Shown here in pieces: positions 55,228 through 64,000 of a stretch of 64,000 bases of DNA. This DNA comes from JAHEGP01 sp963792875 (lineage in GTDB: Bacteria > Pseudomonadota > Gammaproteobacteria > Pseudomonadales > JAHEGP01), in assembly GCA_963792875.1 (NCBI GenBank), contig CAWBXV010000006.1, positions 62,001-126,000 of the forward strand. The letters are read 5' to 3'. A model generated the notes under the pieces. That model made no database searches. It saw nothing but the letters and a program-made list of their open reading frames with translations, and had not been told where the DNA came from. Position numbers and translations under genes: made by a program. Position 1 is the stretch's first letter; each line of letters opens with the position of its first letter.

Positions 55228-56055
55228 ATGATGGGTTACTTCTTTCAGCAGGTGCCGCTGTGGGTCATCGCACTGCTGTTCCTGGCCGTGCTCAGCGTCG
55301 CCGTGGAGCTCGGATTTCGGGTTGGCCTCAGAAAGCGCAAGCAATGGCCGGATGCCGAAATCGGCGGCGGCGGCGTCGTGCTCACCGCCATGATGGCGCT
55401 GCTCGGCCTGATCCTGGCGTTCACGTATTCGGCCTCGGCCAGCCGCTATGACGCCCGCAAGCAGGCCGTCGTCGTCGAGGCCAACGATATCGGCACGGCG
55501 TTCCTGCGCGCCGGGCTGGTGGATGAGCCCGGACGCACCGAGCTGCGCCAGGCGCTGGCGCAATATGCCAGGACGCGCATTGTGGGCGGCGGGCGGGGTC
55601 TGTCACAGGGCGAGACCGAGGCCATCATCCAGCGCACCCTGCAGGCTCAAGCGCGGCTGTGGCCGATCACCGAGGCGATCGTGCAGCGTAGCACGCGTGG
55701 CCCCATCGAGGCGTCGCTGGTGGCTGCGGTCAACGAGGTCATCGATCAGCACACCATACGGATTGCGGGCCTGATGGACAAACTGCCGGGCGCGGTGTTG
55801 TGCATGCTGATGCTCATCGCCTGCGGCTCCATGGCGGTCACCGGCTTCAATGCCGGCGTGTCGGGCTGCATCAGTCGCTGGCGGCTTTCCATGTTCTCGC
55901 TGGTGCTGTCCGGCGTGCTGTTCGTTATCATCGATCTGGACCGGCCCAGAGAGGGCTTTGTGCGGGTCAGCCTTGCGAGCTTGGTCGAGCTTGTCAAGGA
56001 GATGGACGACCTGCTCGCCCGGGGCGGGGGCGGGACCCCCGCCCGACCTGGTTGA
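55228..56055 (+). CDS. DUF4239-like membrane protein
   Basis: 275 residues. It has an N-terminal helix (VPLWVIALLFLAVLSVAVEL) and a second helix (VVLTAMMALLGLILAFTYSA). A ~100-residue helical soluble domain follows (SASRYDARKQAVVVEANDIG, RQALAQYARTRI), then two C-terminal helices (LCMLMLIACGSMAVTGFNAG, SMFSLVLSGVLFVIIDLDRP). The pattern SASRYDxRKxAVVxEANxIG and IIDLDRPREGFVRV is that of the DUF4239/bestrophin-like family, proposed as channels. Function untested. Convergent with pyrF, 13 nt apart. Confidence 0.75.
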   Translation: MMGYFFQQVPLWVIALLFLAVLSVAVELGFRVGLRKRKQWPDAEIGGGGVVLTAMMALLGLILAFTYSASASRYDARKQAVVVEANDIGTAFLRAGLVDEPGRTELRQALAQYARTRIVGGGRGLSQGETEAIIQRTLQAQARLWPITEAIVQRSTRGPIEASLVAAVNEVIDQHTIRIAGLMDKLPGAVLCMLMLIACGSMAVTGFNAGVSGCISRWRLSMFSLVLSGVLFVIIDLDRPREGFVRVSLASLVELVKEMDDLLARGGGGTPARPG

Positions 56056-56068
56056 GTCGGGGTGTCCT

Positions 56069-56818
56069 TCAGGGCTGCGCGAACAGCGCCGCTATGCGGC
56101 GCTGGATGGCCTCGGCGGCCTGCCGGGGAGTGGAGCCGTCGGCGGGTTCGCGGATGGGGCGGCCGACGACGATGTAGTCCGCACCGTTGCGGAACGCCTC
56201 CTCGACATCCACCGTGCGCTTCTGGTCGTCGGTGTTCTTGACCGGTCGGATGCCGGGGGTGATCACCAGAAAGCGCGGACCCAGCTCCCGTCGCAGCGCG
56301 GGCGCCTCGATACCAGACGAGATGACGCCGTCGCACCCCGCCGCGAGGGCCCGCCGCGCGCGCGACAGCACCAGCGCCCGCACGTCGGTCTTGAAGCCCA
56401 GGTCGTCGATATCGCCCTGGTCGAGGCTGGTCAGCGCGGTCACGGCGAGCAGTTTCAGGTCGCCCTTGGCGCTGGCGGCCGCCTTCAGGATCGCATCATT
56501 GCCGTGCACGGTGGCGAACGTCGCACCGTGCCGGGCGAGCTGCCGCACCGCCGACTGCACGGTCTGCGGCACGTCGAAAAACTTGAGGTCGACGAAGACC
56601 TTGTTGCCGCGCTCGACCAGCCACTGCAGCAGGGCGTAGTAGTCGCCCGCCATGAACAGCTCCAGTCCCATCTTGTAGAAGCTGACGCTGTCACCCAGCT
56701 CCTCGACCAGCTGTCTGGCCTCGGCCGTGCCGGGCACATCCAGCGCGAAGATCAGGCGATCCCGGATGGGAATCGATTTGTCGGACAGCAGGGCGTCGGG
56801 GGTGTTCTCAGATGACAT
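56069..56818 (-). CDS. pyrF: Orotidine 5'-phosphate decarboxylase
   Basis: 249 residues. The catalytic K-x-D-x2-K-x-x-D array is in KVFVDLKFFDVPQTVQSAVR. DRLIFALDVPGT opens the barrel, SFYKMGLELFMAG follows, and the phosphate-binding end is PGIRPV with DYIVVGRPI. PyrF converts OMP to UMP, the last step of de novo pyrimidine synthesis, in the cytoplasm. Complete and of normal length; expected to be an essential housekeeping gene. Confidence 0.97.
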   Translation of the reverse strand: MSSENTPDALLSDKSIPIRDRLIFALDVPGTAEARQLVEELGDSVSFYKMGLELFMAGDYYALLQWLVERGNKVFVDLKFFDVPQTVQSAVRQLARHGATFATVHGNDAILKAAASAKGDLKLLAVTALTSLDQGDIDDLGFKTDVRALVLSRARRALAAGCDGVISSGIEAPALRRELGPRFLVITPGIRPVKNTDDQKRTVDVEEAFRNGADYIVVGRPIREPADGSTPRQAAEAIQRRIAALFAQP

Positions 56819-56870
56819 GATGCACTCGATCGTAGCAGTGGTTGAGGGGTGCCGGTGGCGGTTCGGGGTC

Positions 56871-57398
56871 TCATCCGGCGCCGGCGGGCCGATGCTCGAC
56901 CCGGATCAGTTTGCTGGTATCGAATCCCAGCGCGTCGGCGCGCCGCAGCAGCGCCTCGACAGTGGCGGCTTCCGGCTGCGGGGTGCGGGCCAGCAGCCAC
57001 AGGTAAGACTTGTCGGGACCGGCTACCGCGGCGTACTGGTAGTGCTCATGGTCGAGAGCGAAGATCACATAGCTGCCATAGAACGGGCCGAAGAACGAGA
57101 CCTTCAGGTGTCCGGTGCGCTCGTCCCCGACGTAGTAGGCCTTGCCCTCAGCCTCCTTCCAGGTCTTGCTGTCCGGGTCATAGCCCCGGTTGAGGACGCG
57201 GATGCCGCCGTCATCCCGGGCGCTGTAGGTCGCGGTGACATCGATCAGCCCGCGCTCGAAGGCGTGGTCGAGGCGCGCGATCTCGTACCAGCGGCCGCTG
57301 TAGCGCGCGGCATCGAAGCGGTCCACCGGGGTAACCCCTTCGGGCACGCCGGTGCACCCGGCCATGGCCAGCACGGCTATCAGCAGCAACCATCGCAT
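56871..57398 (-). CDS. blc: Outer-membrane lipocalin (Blc-like)
   Basis: 175 residues with lipoprotein signal MRWLLLIAVLAMAGC (lipobox MAGC, Cys15). Lipocalin motif 1 is DAARYSGRWYEIARLDHAFE. Then come VTATYSARDDGGIRVLNRGY, KVSFFGPFYGSYVIFALD, YAAVAGPDKSYLWLLARTP and the terminal helix. Blc binds lysophospholipids or fatty acids at the outer membrane. It is 52 nt upstream of pyrF on the same strand and may be co-transcribed with it. Confidence 0.93.
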   Translation of the reverse strand: MRWLLLIAVLAMAGCTGVPEGVTPVDRFDAARYSGRWYEIARLDHAFERGLIDVTATYSARDDGGIRVLNRGYDPDSKTWKEAEGKAYYVGDERTGHLKVSFFGPFYGSYVIFALDHEHYQYAAVAGPDKSYLWLLARTPQPEAATVEALLRRADALGFDTSKLIRVEHRPAGAG

Positions 57399-57591
57399 GC
57401 ACGCAAGCTCCTGGAACAGTGGTGGCGCGGGATGTGGCCACGAGGCCTGCAGGATACCCCGAAGTCGCCATGGCGGGCAATTTGTCCGGGCTCCGATGGG
57501 ATCGCATCCCGCCGGAGACCGGGATCGTCGCTGGTTTAATTGGCGTATACTGTCCGCTCCTCAAAGACTTTGACCCACGGTACCGTTCGCC

Positions 57592-59134
57592 ATGGACACT
57601 GCCATCTCATCACCTCAGCAGGCGGCGTCCGACCCGCCGCCGCGGCGCTCCTGGTTGCGGCCCGGGCCGATGACCCACCTGCTGATACTGGGCTTTGCCG
57701 CCTTGCACCTGGCTATCGCCGCCGCGCTGCCGCTGATCACCTTCGAGACCCACTACGCCCTGTACGGGCTGCACCTCGACTGGAGCTATGTCGATCACCC
57801 CCCGCTGACCGGTTGGATACAGGGGTTGGTGCAGCGGCTTTCGAGCAGCGATCTGGCCCTGCGGCTGGCGCCCATCGCGATCATGACGGCCAGCCAGTAC
57901 CTGATTGCGGCGCTGGCGCTGCGGCTCTTTCCGCGGGCCACGCCCTGGCTCGGCGTGGCTCGCTGTGCTGCTGCTGCAGGGCGCCGGTATCCTGCATCTG
58001 GGCTTTGCCATGGCACCGGAGGTGCCGCTGCTGCTCGCCGGCCTGTTCGCCTTCTGGTATACCCTGGCGGTGATCGAACACAACCGCAGGCGTGACTGGC
58101 TGGGGCTGGGCGTCGCGCTGGGCCTGGCCGGCCTCGCCAAGTACACCGCCATCACCCTGGCCTTCTCCGTCGTGATGGCGGTGGTGACCTACGGTTCCTG
58201 GCGTCAGCTGCGCCAGCCCATGGCGCTCCTGGCGGTCGCGCTGGCCGGTGTGCTGGTGAGTCCCGTGGTGATCTGGAATTGGCAGCACGACTGGATATCC
58301 TTCACCTATCAGTTGGGCTACCAGCTGTCTCCCGAGGAGGCGGGAACCGGCTGGTCGCTGGCCGATGCCGCCGGCAACCAGCTGGAGCAGTTCGGAGCGT
58401 ATTCGCCGCTGCTGTACGTCGGTGGCGTGGCGGGTCTGTGCTGGGGCTTGTGGCGGCGCGACAAGGGCGCCGTGCTGTCGGCGATGTTCGCGCTGCCGAT
58501 ACTGCTTCTGGTCGGCTACCTGGCCGGCGCCGGCCGCTCGTCGCCCCACTGGACCCTGCTCGGGTGGGTCATGCTGGCGCCGCTGGCCGGGGTGTGGATC
58601 CTGTCCGCGTGGCGCTGTCTGGCGGTGCGGTGGCTGACGTATGTCTCAGCCGGGTTGTCGGTCGTGGTGGTGCTGCTGCTGATACTGATCACCCTGCCCT
58701 GGCTGCCGTTCCCCGATTTCCGGCACCCGCTGAGCCGCCTGGTGGGCTGGCCGGAGGCCACGGCGCGAGCCGAGCTGCTGCGCCGTCAATGGGCGCAGGA
58801 GGCCGGCCCTGAGCCCGTGCTGCTGGTGCGCAACTGGCACTACGCCGGACCTCTGGCGTGGTATGGCCAGCCCGGCGTGGTGCAGGAAACCGGCAGCAGG
58901 ACCAGTCAGTATGTCTACTGGTATGGGCGTCCGGCGGTTGGCGCCAGGGGCATTCTGGTGCGGTTCGAGGATGGCACTACCGCGCCGGTCATGAGTGCCC
59001 CGGGTTTTGAGTGCACCCTGGTGGATCAGCTGCCTGCCTACCGGGGGCCTACCCTGGCGAGGATGTTTTTCTACTATCGCTGCCGATCCACCGGCGCCGC
59101 CGCGGTCACGGCCGCCGGCGCAGGCGGTGGGTAG
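57592..59134 (+). pseudogene. PMT/ArnT-type membrane glycosyltransferase, split by a one-base insertion
   Basis: From ATG 57592 the product has the first helix (LLILGFAALHLAIAAALPLI) and LDWSYVDHPPLTGWIQGLVQ, the acidic D-x-H-PP loop of the dolichyl-phosphate-mannose-type (PMT/ArnT) family. An extra G at about 57955 breaks the frame. Skipping it gives a clean continuation WLAVLLLQGAGILHLGFAMA through about eight more helices to 59134. The total is ~513 residues, a normal length. Such GT-C enzymes transfer a lipid-linked sugar at the periplasmic face, for example to lipid A or a surface polymer. Acceptor unknown. The intact remainder suggests a sequencing indel or a very recent mutation. Confidence 0.82.
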
Positions 59135-59200
59135 TGGTGCCGCGGCTGTGCCAGGTCAGCTGACAGCCGGTGGCGCGCGCCCGGCCGGGCGCTGGGGCCG

Positions 59201-59665
59201 CTAGCGGTCCGGTACGCCATCGGCCGCGGCGGTCGTGGCGATGATGTCGGCGCTGTGCCATTGGCCCTGATCCATGCCCGGGCAGCCGCGGCCGTGTTCC
59301 TGCCAGCTGGCCTGGGCGCCTACGACCGCGCGCCAGAACGGCCAGGTGCGGCACTGTGCGGGGCGGAAGGCGTAGACGCTGCAGCCGCTTTCAGTCGAGT
59401 AGAACACGCAGTGGTAGTTGTCGCGGGGACCCCGCTCCCGCAGCGACACGCCCCGCCCTTCGACGGTGACGGTATAGGACTGCCGGAATGCGCCCTCGTC
59501 CATCTGCAGGTGGCGGGAGAGGGCGGCGATCTCCTCGGCGCTTATCCACACGTAACCCGGCGCGCCACCGCAGCAGCGACCGCACTGGGTACAGGTAAAC
59601 TGCAGGCCGGCCGCGTACCAGTGTGCTGCGGCGCCGGGGGGCGCTGCCGCTATTCCGTCGTTCAT
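59201..59665 (-). CDS. YkgJ-family cysteine cluster protein
   Basis: 154 residues with the CxxCxxCC cluster in FTCTQCGRCCGGAPGYVWIS. Further Cys lie in YHCVFYSTESGCSVYAFRPA, QCRTWPFW and GRGCPGM, the YkgJ/UPF0153 pattern thought to bind a metal or Fe-S centre. The biochemical role is unknown. It follows the EEP-family gene with an ATGA overlap and is translated with it. Confidence 0.88.
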   Translation of the reverse strand: MNDGIAAAPPGAAAHWYAAGLQFTCTQCGRCCGGAPGYVWISAEEIAALSRHLQMDEGAFRQSYTVTVEGRGVSLRERGPRDNYHCVFYSTESGCSVYAFRPAQCRTWPFWRAVVGAQASWQEHGRGCPGMDQGQWHSADIIATTAAADGVPDR

Positions 59666-60555
59666 GGAGTGCCTGCGTTGGCTGCCAGGGATTGACCCCT
59701 GAGGGAGAGGGTGACCAGCAGCGGGCGATGGTCCGACACCTTGTAGGGCAGCACCTGCGCGTGGTGATCTTCAAAGCCGCGCTGGAACACCCGGTCCAGG
59801 GGAAGGTCGGGATCGACCCCCAGCAGCCAGCGCAGCCAACCGCTGGACCCGGCGCCGGCGCGCCGCCCCGGCGGGAAGTCGGTGACCTCGGTCAGGGCCA
59901 CGTCCTGCGCCATGCGCCGCATTGCGGCCAGCCGCCGCTCGCTCCAGGTGTTCAGATCGCCCAGCAGTATGACCGGGCCGCTGTGATGCCCGATGGCGAC
60001 AGCCAGGTCGTGCAGCTGCCGGCGCATGCCCCGCGTGGACCAGCGCTCGAATGCCAGAATGTGCACGTTGACGGCCAGCAGGCGCTCGCCATTGGGCAGC
60101 GGATACACCGTGAGCAGTGACAATTTCGGCGCGGTCACCATGAATTCCCGCTGGCGGCTGGGCAGCGGCGTGATGTCCACCGGCGCGATGCGCGACAGAC
60201 TCAGCAGGCCGATGGTCTTGCCGCCGGGCCAGGGATAGCGCCAGCTGCCGGCGAAATAGCCGCCGATTTGCGCCGAGTTCAGCAGGTCTGCGGTGGCTTC
60301 CTGGAGAAACACGAGGTCGGGCTGCTCGTCGTCGAGCAGCTGCTGCAGCTTGGCCTTGAAGTCGGGGTGTTGACCCTTCTGGGCGTTCCAGGTGACGATC
60401 GACAGCCTGCTGGGCATGGTCTGACCGCCCTCGGGAAAGTCCCGGACCTGGGTGATATGGTTGGTCTGGCAGGCGCTGGTCGACAGCAGCACCAGGCCGG
60501 CGGCAAGCGTTCGGAGTAGTAGGGACAGGGAGGTGCGGTGCAGTGTGGTCGTCAT
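59662..60555 (-). CDS. Exported EEP-family phosphodiesterase/nuclease-like protein
   Basis: 297 residues. A lipoprotein-type signal ends VLLSTSAC. The endonuclease/exonuclease/phosphatase fold is shown by LSIVTWNAQKGQHPDFKAKL, PDLVFLQEAT (metal Glu), LLAVNVHILAFERWSTRGMR, GPVILLGDLNTWSERRLAAM (Asp and Asn) and LPYKVSDHRPLLVTLSL (catalytic Asp-His). Members hydrolyse phosphodiesters of nucleic acids, sphingomyelin or phosphoinositides, so the substrate is open. Located in the periplasm or outer membrane by its signal. Overlaps the YkgJ gene by 4 bp. Confidence 0.85.
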   Translation of the reverse strand: MTTTLHRTSLSLLLRTLAAGLVLLSTSACQTNHITQVRDFPEGGQTMPSRLSIVTWNAQKGQHPDFKAKLQQLLDDEQPDLVFLQEATADLLNSAQIGGYFAGSWRYPWPGGKTIGLLSLSRIAPVDITPLPSRQREFMVTAPKLSLLTVYPLPNGERLLAVNVHILAFERWSTRGMRRQLHDLAVAIGHHSGPVILLGDLNTWSERRLAAMRRMAQDVALTEVTDFPPGRRAGAGSSGWLRWLLGVDPDLPLDRVFQRGFEDHHAQVLPYKVSDHRPLLVTLSLRGQSLAANAGTP

Positions 60556-60809
60556 CGCGCTGGTGGCCTGGCTGGTCGCGGGGGAATAAGGCTATGCTGG
60601 TGCCTGCGCCGCATTTTATCAGCTTCTGGCTGCAGAAGCCTGGATCACGCTGCGGTGGGATGGCCGCTCAGGGACTCGCCGCTGCGGGAGGCTGCATCGG
60701 CAGGCCGTTGCGGTTCGCCCGCACCGCCGCAGCACCTCAGCCGCTGGGGCAGTCGGCGCTGCGGCGCTTGGCTGCTTTCGCTCCAGAATGGATTCGTACC
60801 GCGATCGCG

Positions 60810-60838
60810 TTGTATGGCCATGCTGGTATGGTTATGAT
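60810..60838 (+). promoter_or_regulatory. Predicted sigma-70 promoter
   Basis: TTGTAT (60810-60815) and TATGAT (60833-60838) with a 17-bp spacer. The -10 matches the consensus at 5 of 6 positions and the -35 at 4 of 6. A start near 60845 would leave a ~37-nt leader with AGGAG before the ATG at 60882. Confidence 0.55.
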
Positions 60839-60881
60839 GGTGGTGCAACGAAAAATAATACTGTCCAGGAGAAAGCCTGAT

Positions 60882-61565
60882 ATGAAAAATACGATCCTTT
60901 CAGCAGCCGCTCTGACGCTGGTCGCCTCTCAGGCGGGGTGGGCCGATGTCAGCACCATGGCCGGCCCCTACACCGGCGGCATTTCCAGTGTCAAAAGCGA
61001 GTCGACGGGTACGGTGACGGTAAAGTACCGCAGGCCGGAGCAGAAAGCCTGGGAAACGCACCCCCCGATGCAGATAGATGGCGATTGCGCATTTACCTGG
61101 GACTCTGCCAAGGCCGACAGCGTCGATTTTGACTGCAAGATCGATCTGGGTACCTTCTCCACAGATACCCACGCCAAGGTCGCGTTCATGAATATCAAGA
61201 GCATCCAGACCTTCTACGGTCTGGTGCAGCACGTCAAGGGCACGGCGAAGTGGGATGCCGCCACCAAGACCTTGACCTACAGCGATCGCCCGGATCCCAA
61301 GGATGACAAGCGCCGGGACGATGGGCGCGCATCTACCGCTTCCAAGTCCAAAGACCCCATCTGCGAAGAGTCGGACAGCATGGCGTGCAAGGCCTTCTAC
61401 AAAACCAGCCTGCCGTTGGAAGGCCTGGTGATGAATCTGACCTTTGGCGGTGACCTGAGCAGCTACAGCGGGCAGATGACCATGATTCAGCACGGTGGCT
61501 CCGGTATGGAGAAGGCTTCGACCGATATCGTGGCCGATATCAAGGGCACTGCGGCAGCCAAGTAA
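60882..61565 (+). CDS. Secreted hypothetical protein
   Basis: 227 residues from ATG 60882, with AGGAG upstream; a longer frame from 60543 is not supported. Signal peptide MKNTILSAAALTLVASQAGW ends near AGWA. The mature protein is beta-type and Lys/Asp/Thr-rich, with two Cys pairs (DGDCAFTW, VDFDCKID; ICEESDSMACKAF). It resembles lipid- or polyhydroxyalkanoate-associated exported proteins only in general features, and I cannot place it in a family. It has its own promoter and is probably monocistronic. Confidence 0.6.
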   Translation: MKNTILSAAALTLVASQAGWADVSTMAGPYTGGISSVKSESTGTVTVKYRRPEQKAWETHPPMQIDGDCAFTWDSAKADSVDFDCKIDLGTFSTDTHAKVAFMNIKSIQTFYGLVQHVKGTAKWDAATKTLTYSDRPDPKDDKRRDDGRASTASKSKDPICEESDSMACKAFYKTSLPLEGLVMNLTFGGDLSSYSGQMTMIQHGGSGMEKASTDIVADIKGTAAAK

Positions 61566-61762
61566 CGGCTTAGGCGCTCAACCAGAGGCGGCCTTCATCG
61601 ACCGATGGCGATGCAGGCCGCTGTGGGTGGGTCGAGCGGTATCTGATGAAACGGCCGACGTGTGTCGCGGTTTGGCGGCGCTGAATCGATACCCCAGCCT
61701 ATAGCGCCCGAGCGTAGCCGTTTGGCGGCGGTGTGCAGGGGGCGCAAGTCACGCTCAGGGCT
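61566..61762. other. Convergent intergenic region
   Basis: No gene. Two related 12-bp stretches (GTTTGGCGGCGC near 61672 and GTTTGGCGGCGG near 61720) are present. No clear terminator was found. Confidence 0.3.
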
Positions 61763-62800
61763 TTACCACTTCGCGTAGTGTTCTTCGGTAAACCCGTACA
61801 TGTCCGCCAGCTCTATCGTCTCTCCGTCATCGGTCTTCAGCGTGCCGCGATAGCGGCCAATCATCTGATCGAAGGCGGAGGCCATGACGATGAAATTGTT
61901 TTTCTCGTCCATGGACCCCTCGGGAGTAAAGTGGAGGTCGAGCTTGCCGTCATAGGAGGTGATGTGCCAGGGTTTGAACAGATCGTTGGGGTCGTAGTCG
62001 AAGGCGATGCTGTCGACCTTGTGCAGTTTGCCGTCCACCCAGAAGCAGTTTTCGGTATAGCTGGTTTCGTTGACGCCGCAGGCGCCGTTGACACCCACGC
62101 AGCGGCCATCGGGCAGAACTCCCGAGAGGCAGGTCCAGTTCCAGAAGCAGCGGCGGCGAAGGTAGCCGGCAGTCCAGTCCATGGTGGCGCAGGCGCCGAT
62201 GGGTTCGAGGTCGAAGCGGCCGATCTCCGGGTGAGAAATGTGGCCACGCGCCCGCACGCCGCCCATCTTCTGGGTAAAGGCGAAGCCAGTCATATCGGCC
62301 GGCGTGCAGATGCGCATGGGCGAGAAATTGTCTTCGCTGAAGCTGATGTCGGCGGCAGCGCCATCCCTGGTCTTGAGCACGACCCTGCGGCTGTTGCTGG
62401 CCGGGTCGAACCACATGCGGCATTGGTACTTGCCCATCGAGAAGGCCCACTCGCCCTCATAGGGGCGCTGGCTCAACTGCACCATGCCGCCGATCGGCAA
62501 GGTCTTCAGGTTGTAGCGGAAGAGTTTGCGGGTGCTCGGCTGGTAGAAGTAGGCGAACGACACCGTGGCCAGCCGCGGATGCGCGATGGCGACGCCCAGA
62601 ATCACATCGGGGCTGATCACCGAACAGAACTGGAACTGATTGAAGCCGAACCAGCGCCGGAATGCCCCGGCCGGTTTTCCCATGGCCGTGCGCAGTTTGA
62701 AGTCGCGGTAGTTGATCGCGGTGATCCGGTCGCTGAAGATGCCGGTCTCGACTCGGCCTTGTGCATTGATCAGCCTGCGCTCGGGCGCATTCGTGGTCAT
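61763..62800 (-). CDS. DUF2804 family protein
   Basis: 345 residues. MTTNAPERRLINAQGRVETG, INYRDFKLRTAMGKPAGAFR, RWFGFNQFQFCSVISPDVIL and GWANY-like beta-repeats are followed by FWNWTCLSGVLPDGRCVGVN, NETSYTENCFWVDGKLHKVD and WHITSYDGKLDLHFTPEG. These features belong to DUF2804, a beta-rich family related to lipocalin-like AttH/CrtC folds. No signal peptide. The reaction is unknown; related folds act on lipids or carotenoids. The next gene upstream on the same strand is 40 nt away. Confidence 0.82.
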   Translation of the reverse strand: MTTNAPERRLINAQGRVETGIFSDRITAINYRDFKLRTAMGKPAGAFRRWFGFNQFQFCSVISPDVILGVAIAHPRLATVSFAYFYQPSTRKLFRYNLKTLPIGGMVQLSQRPYEGEWAFSMGKYQCRMWFDPASNSRRVVLKTRDGAAADISFSEDNFSPMRICTPADMTGFAFTQKMGGVRARGHISHPEIGRFDLEPIGACATMDWTAGYLRRRCFWNWTCLSGVLPDGRCVGVNGACGVNETSYTENCFWVDGKLHKVDSIAFDYDPNDLFKPWHITSYDGKLDLHFTPEGSMDEKNNFIVMASAFDQMIGRYRGTLKTDDGETIELADMYGFTEEHYAKW

Positions 62801-62840
62801 GTCGGGTCCTCGGGCTGTGAGGGTGTCGGCTGGGGGAAGA

Positions 62841-63803
62841 TCACTCGGCGAGCATCTGCTGCGCCCGTCGCACCTCGAGCGCCTCTTCGGCCTCCAGCGG
62901 CGTGTAGGCGGCCGCCTGCTCCAGATAAGAGCGCGCCTTGTCCTGCTCCTTCTTGCCGTAGACCCGCTTCAGGGCGATGGCGTATTCGACGTAGTTGCTG
63001 GGCACCAGGGGCTTGACCGCCAGGCCCTTGCTGAAGCCGAGCTCCATTTTCTCGGGCGTGGCGCCGTAGGTCAGCTTGGCCAGCAGGCGTCCGGACTTGT
63101 CGATGACGCCGCCGTTGTAGCCGCCGTAGTTGGCCCAGCCCTTGGTGTGCGCGGGGTATTTCTCCGTCAGTGTTTCCAACCGCTTTTTCATCTCGCCGTT
63201 ATAGCCGGTGGCCAGTGCGGCGGTCAGGCTGAGGTCTTCCATGATGCGGCCCATGGCGTAGGCGCTGATGAACAGTGGCCAGGCCTGGCCGGGGTCGAGC
63301 GCGTCGTAGGCGTCGGCGTTGTCGATGGCCTGCTCCAGCACCGCCCGCTTTTCCTCCGGGGACCCTGCCAGCACCTGTCCGTAGACGATGCGACCATAGC
63401 CTCCGACGGCGTAGCCGATCGGTCCGAGTGCTTCGGCGGCCTGCGCGGAGCGCCGATAGTCGCCGTTGAAGTAGTCGCGCCAGGCCTGCTGCAGCCGTTC
63501 CGCCAGGGCCTGCGCATCGAGTTCGGTGCAGTTGTCCGGGGCCGTTGCAGCGAGCTCGGCATCGGCTTTGACGGCGGCCAGTGTCGCCTCGCACAGCTTG
63601 GCATTGGCCAACTGCTGTCCCACCCACTCAGCGGACGGATATTGCTGCACTGTAGCGCGCTGCAGCACCGCCCAGTTGGCGGCCAGCTTGTCGCCGCTGT
63701 AGTCGAATCGCGGCAGATCAGCCGGATAGGGTTGCCAGTCGGCGGCGTGGCTTGAACACCACAGGCAGGTGAGTATAACGACGGCAATCGAGCGCTTGAA
63801 CAT
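62841..63803 (-). CDS. Secreted TPR-like protein of unknown function
   Basis: 320 residues with signal peptide MFKRSIAVVILTCLWCSSHA. The mature part is helical, with TPR/SEL1-like repeats (LQQAWRDYFNGDYRRSAQAA, EALGPIGYAVGGYGRIVYGQ, RAVLEQAIDNADAYDALDPG, DKARSYLEQAAAYTPLEAEE). GWANYGGYNGGVIDKSGRLL in the middle is distinctive. Likely a periplasmic scaffold or sensor. In the same orientation as, and 40 nt upstream of, the DUF2804 gene, so the two may be one operon. Confidence 0.65.
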   Translation of the reverse strand: MFKRSIAVVILTCLWCSSHAADWQPYPADLPRFDYSGDKLAANWAVLQRATVQQYPSAEWVGQQLANAKLCEATLAAVKADAELAATAPDNCTELDAQALAERLQQAWRDYFNGDYRRSAQAAEALGPIGYAVGGYGRIVYGQVLAGSPEEKRAVLEQAIDNADAYDALDPGQAWPLFISAYAMGRIMEDLSLTAALATGYNGEMKKRLETLTEKYPAHTKGWANYGGYNGGVIDKSGRLLAKLTYGATPEKMELGFSKGLAVKPLVPSNYVEYAIALKRVYGKKEQDKARSYLEQAAAYTPLEAEEALEVRRAQQMLAE

Positions 63804-63887
63804 GGCATCCTCCGCTGTCCGCCGTGTTGGCGGCTCGTTCTCGTTATTTTGTGGACGGCTGAACCGGTGCGCTGAAGCGCATCAATG

Positions 63888-63910
63888 CTGGCGTTCGTCC
63901 AGCACGACCC
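63888..63910 (+). repeat. Degenerate copy of the tRNA-Lys T-arm/3' end
   Basis: TCCAGCACGACCC (63898-63910) is identical to 6816-6828 of tRNA-Lys. The preceding GCTGGCGTTCG resembles the other side of the T-arm with small indels. The rest of the tRNA is absent. Either a relic of integration or copying at that tRNA, or coincidence. Confidence 0.3.
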
Positions 63911-64000
63911 TGAGCGCGGGCCTATCCTGGCACCAGAATATAGCTCCTGCTCCTAAGTAGGCCACGCTTTGGGCGCTGGCGCAAGATGTCGCCTGTGCGC

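Noticed and set aside
59177..59192. GCGCCCGGCCGGGCGC palindrome as a bidirectional terminator between the PMT and YkgJ genes
   Set aside because: The palindrome is perfect but has no T-tract and almost no loop, and such GC palindromes are common at this base composition.

Overview
The window is GC-rich chromosomal DNA from a gammaproteobacterium. The order ruvB-ybgC-tolQRAB-pal-cpoB-queE-queC-tRNA-Lys is typical of gammaproteobacteria. The glycogen cluster, the PEP-CTERM proteins and the DUF2804/EthD-type genes would suit a marine, Halieaceae-like lineage, but that placement is an inference.

Layout. 1-6.8 kb is the conserved core: the end of ruvB, the Tol-Pal envelope system (tolA broken by one missing base), queuosine genes queE and queC, and tRNA-Lys(TTT). 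6.8-30.2 kb is an accessory region starting at the 3' end of that tRNA. It holds a decayed tyrosine integrase, an IS1595-type transposase stub, a second integrase stub joined to a truncated PEP-CTERM gene, a divergent PARG-like hydrolase behind lux-box-like sites, an unknown helical protein with one hydrophobic segment between coiled coils, a frameshifted mobile-associated gene flanked by an IS66-type transposase, an outer-membrane barrel behind a perfect FNR/Anr-type box, a lipoprotein, an IS21 end with an istA stub, an amidohydrolase, an EamA stub and an SDR. It ends with two diverged PEP-CTERM paralogues, each followed by a terminator hairpin and a nearly identical group II intron, and each intron is followed by the 5' remnant of an older intron.

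30.2-34.4 kb carries envelope genes: a LprI/MliC-like lysozyme-inhibitor protein, an LCAT-like hydrolase, a ChaN-PDZ lipoprotein and a BPSS1780-type membrane protein. 34.4-45.3 kb is a complete glycogen/alpha-glucan locus. malQ, a GH57 enzyme and glgC run leftward with overlapping ends; glgB, glgA and glgP run rightward from a shared 139-bp promoter region. Synthesis (GlgC, GlgA, GlgB) and breakdown or remodelling (GlgP, MalQ, GH57) are therefore encoded together.

45.3-64 kb holds small hypothetical genes, an RND efflux pair (permease frameshifted), an HlyD/ABC-2 exporter of three overlapping or adjoining genes, EthD- and DUF4239-like proteins, pyrF, a lipocalin, a PMT-type glycosyltransferase (frameshifted), a YkgJ cysteine-cluster protein, a secreted EEP-family hydrolase, a secreted hypothetical protein, a DUF2804 protein and a secreted TPR-like protein.

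Four otherwise healthy-looking genes (tolA, the 13.2-kb gene, the RND permease, the PMT enzyme) are each broken by a single-base shift. Draft-sequence indels should be excluded before calling them pseudogenes.
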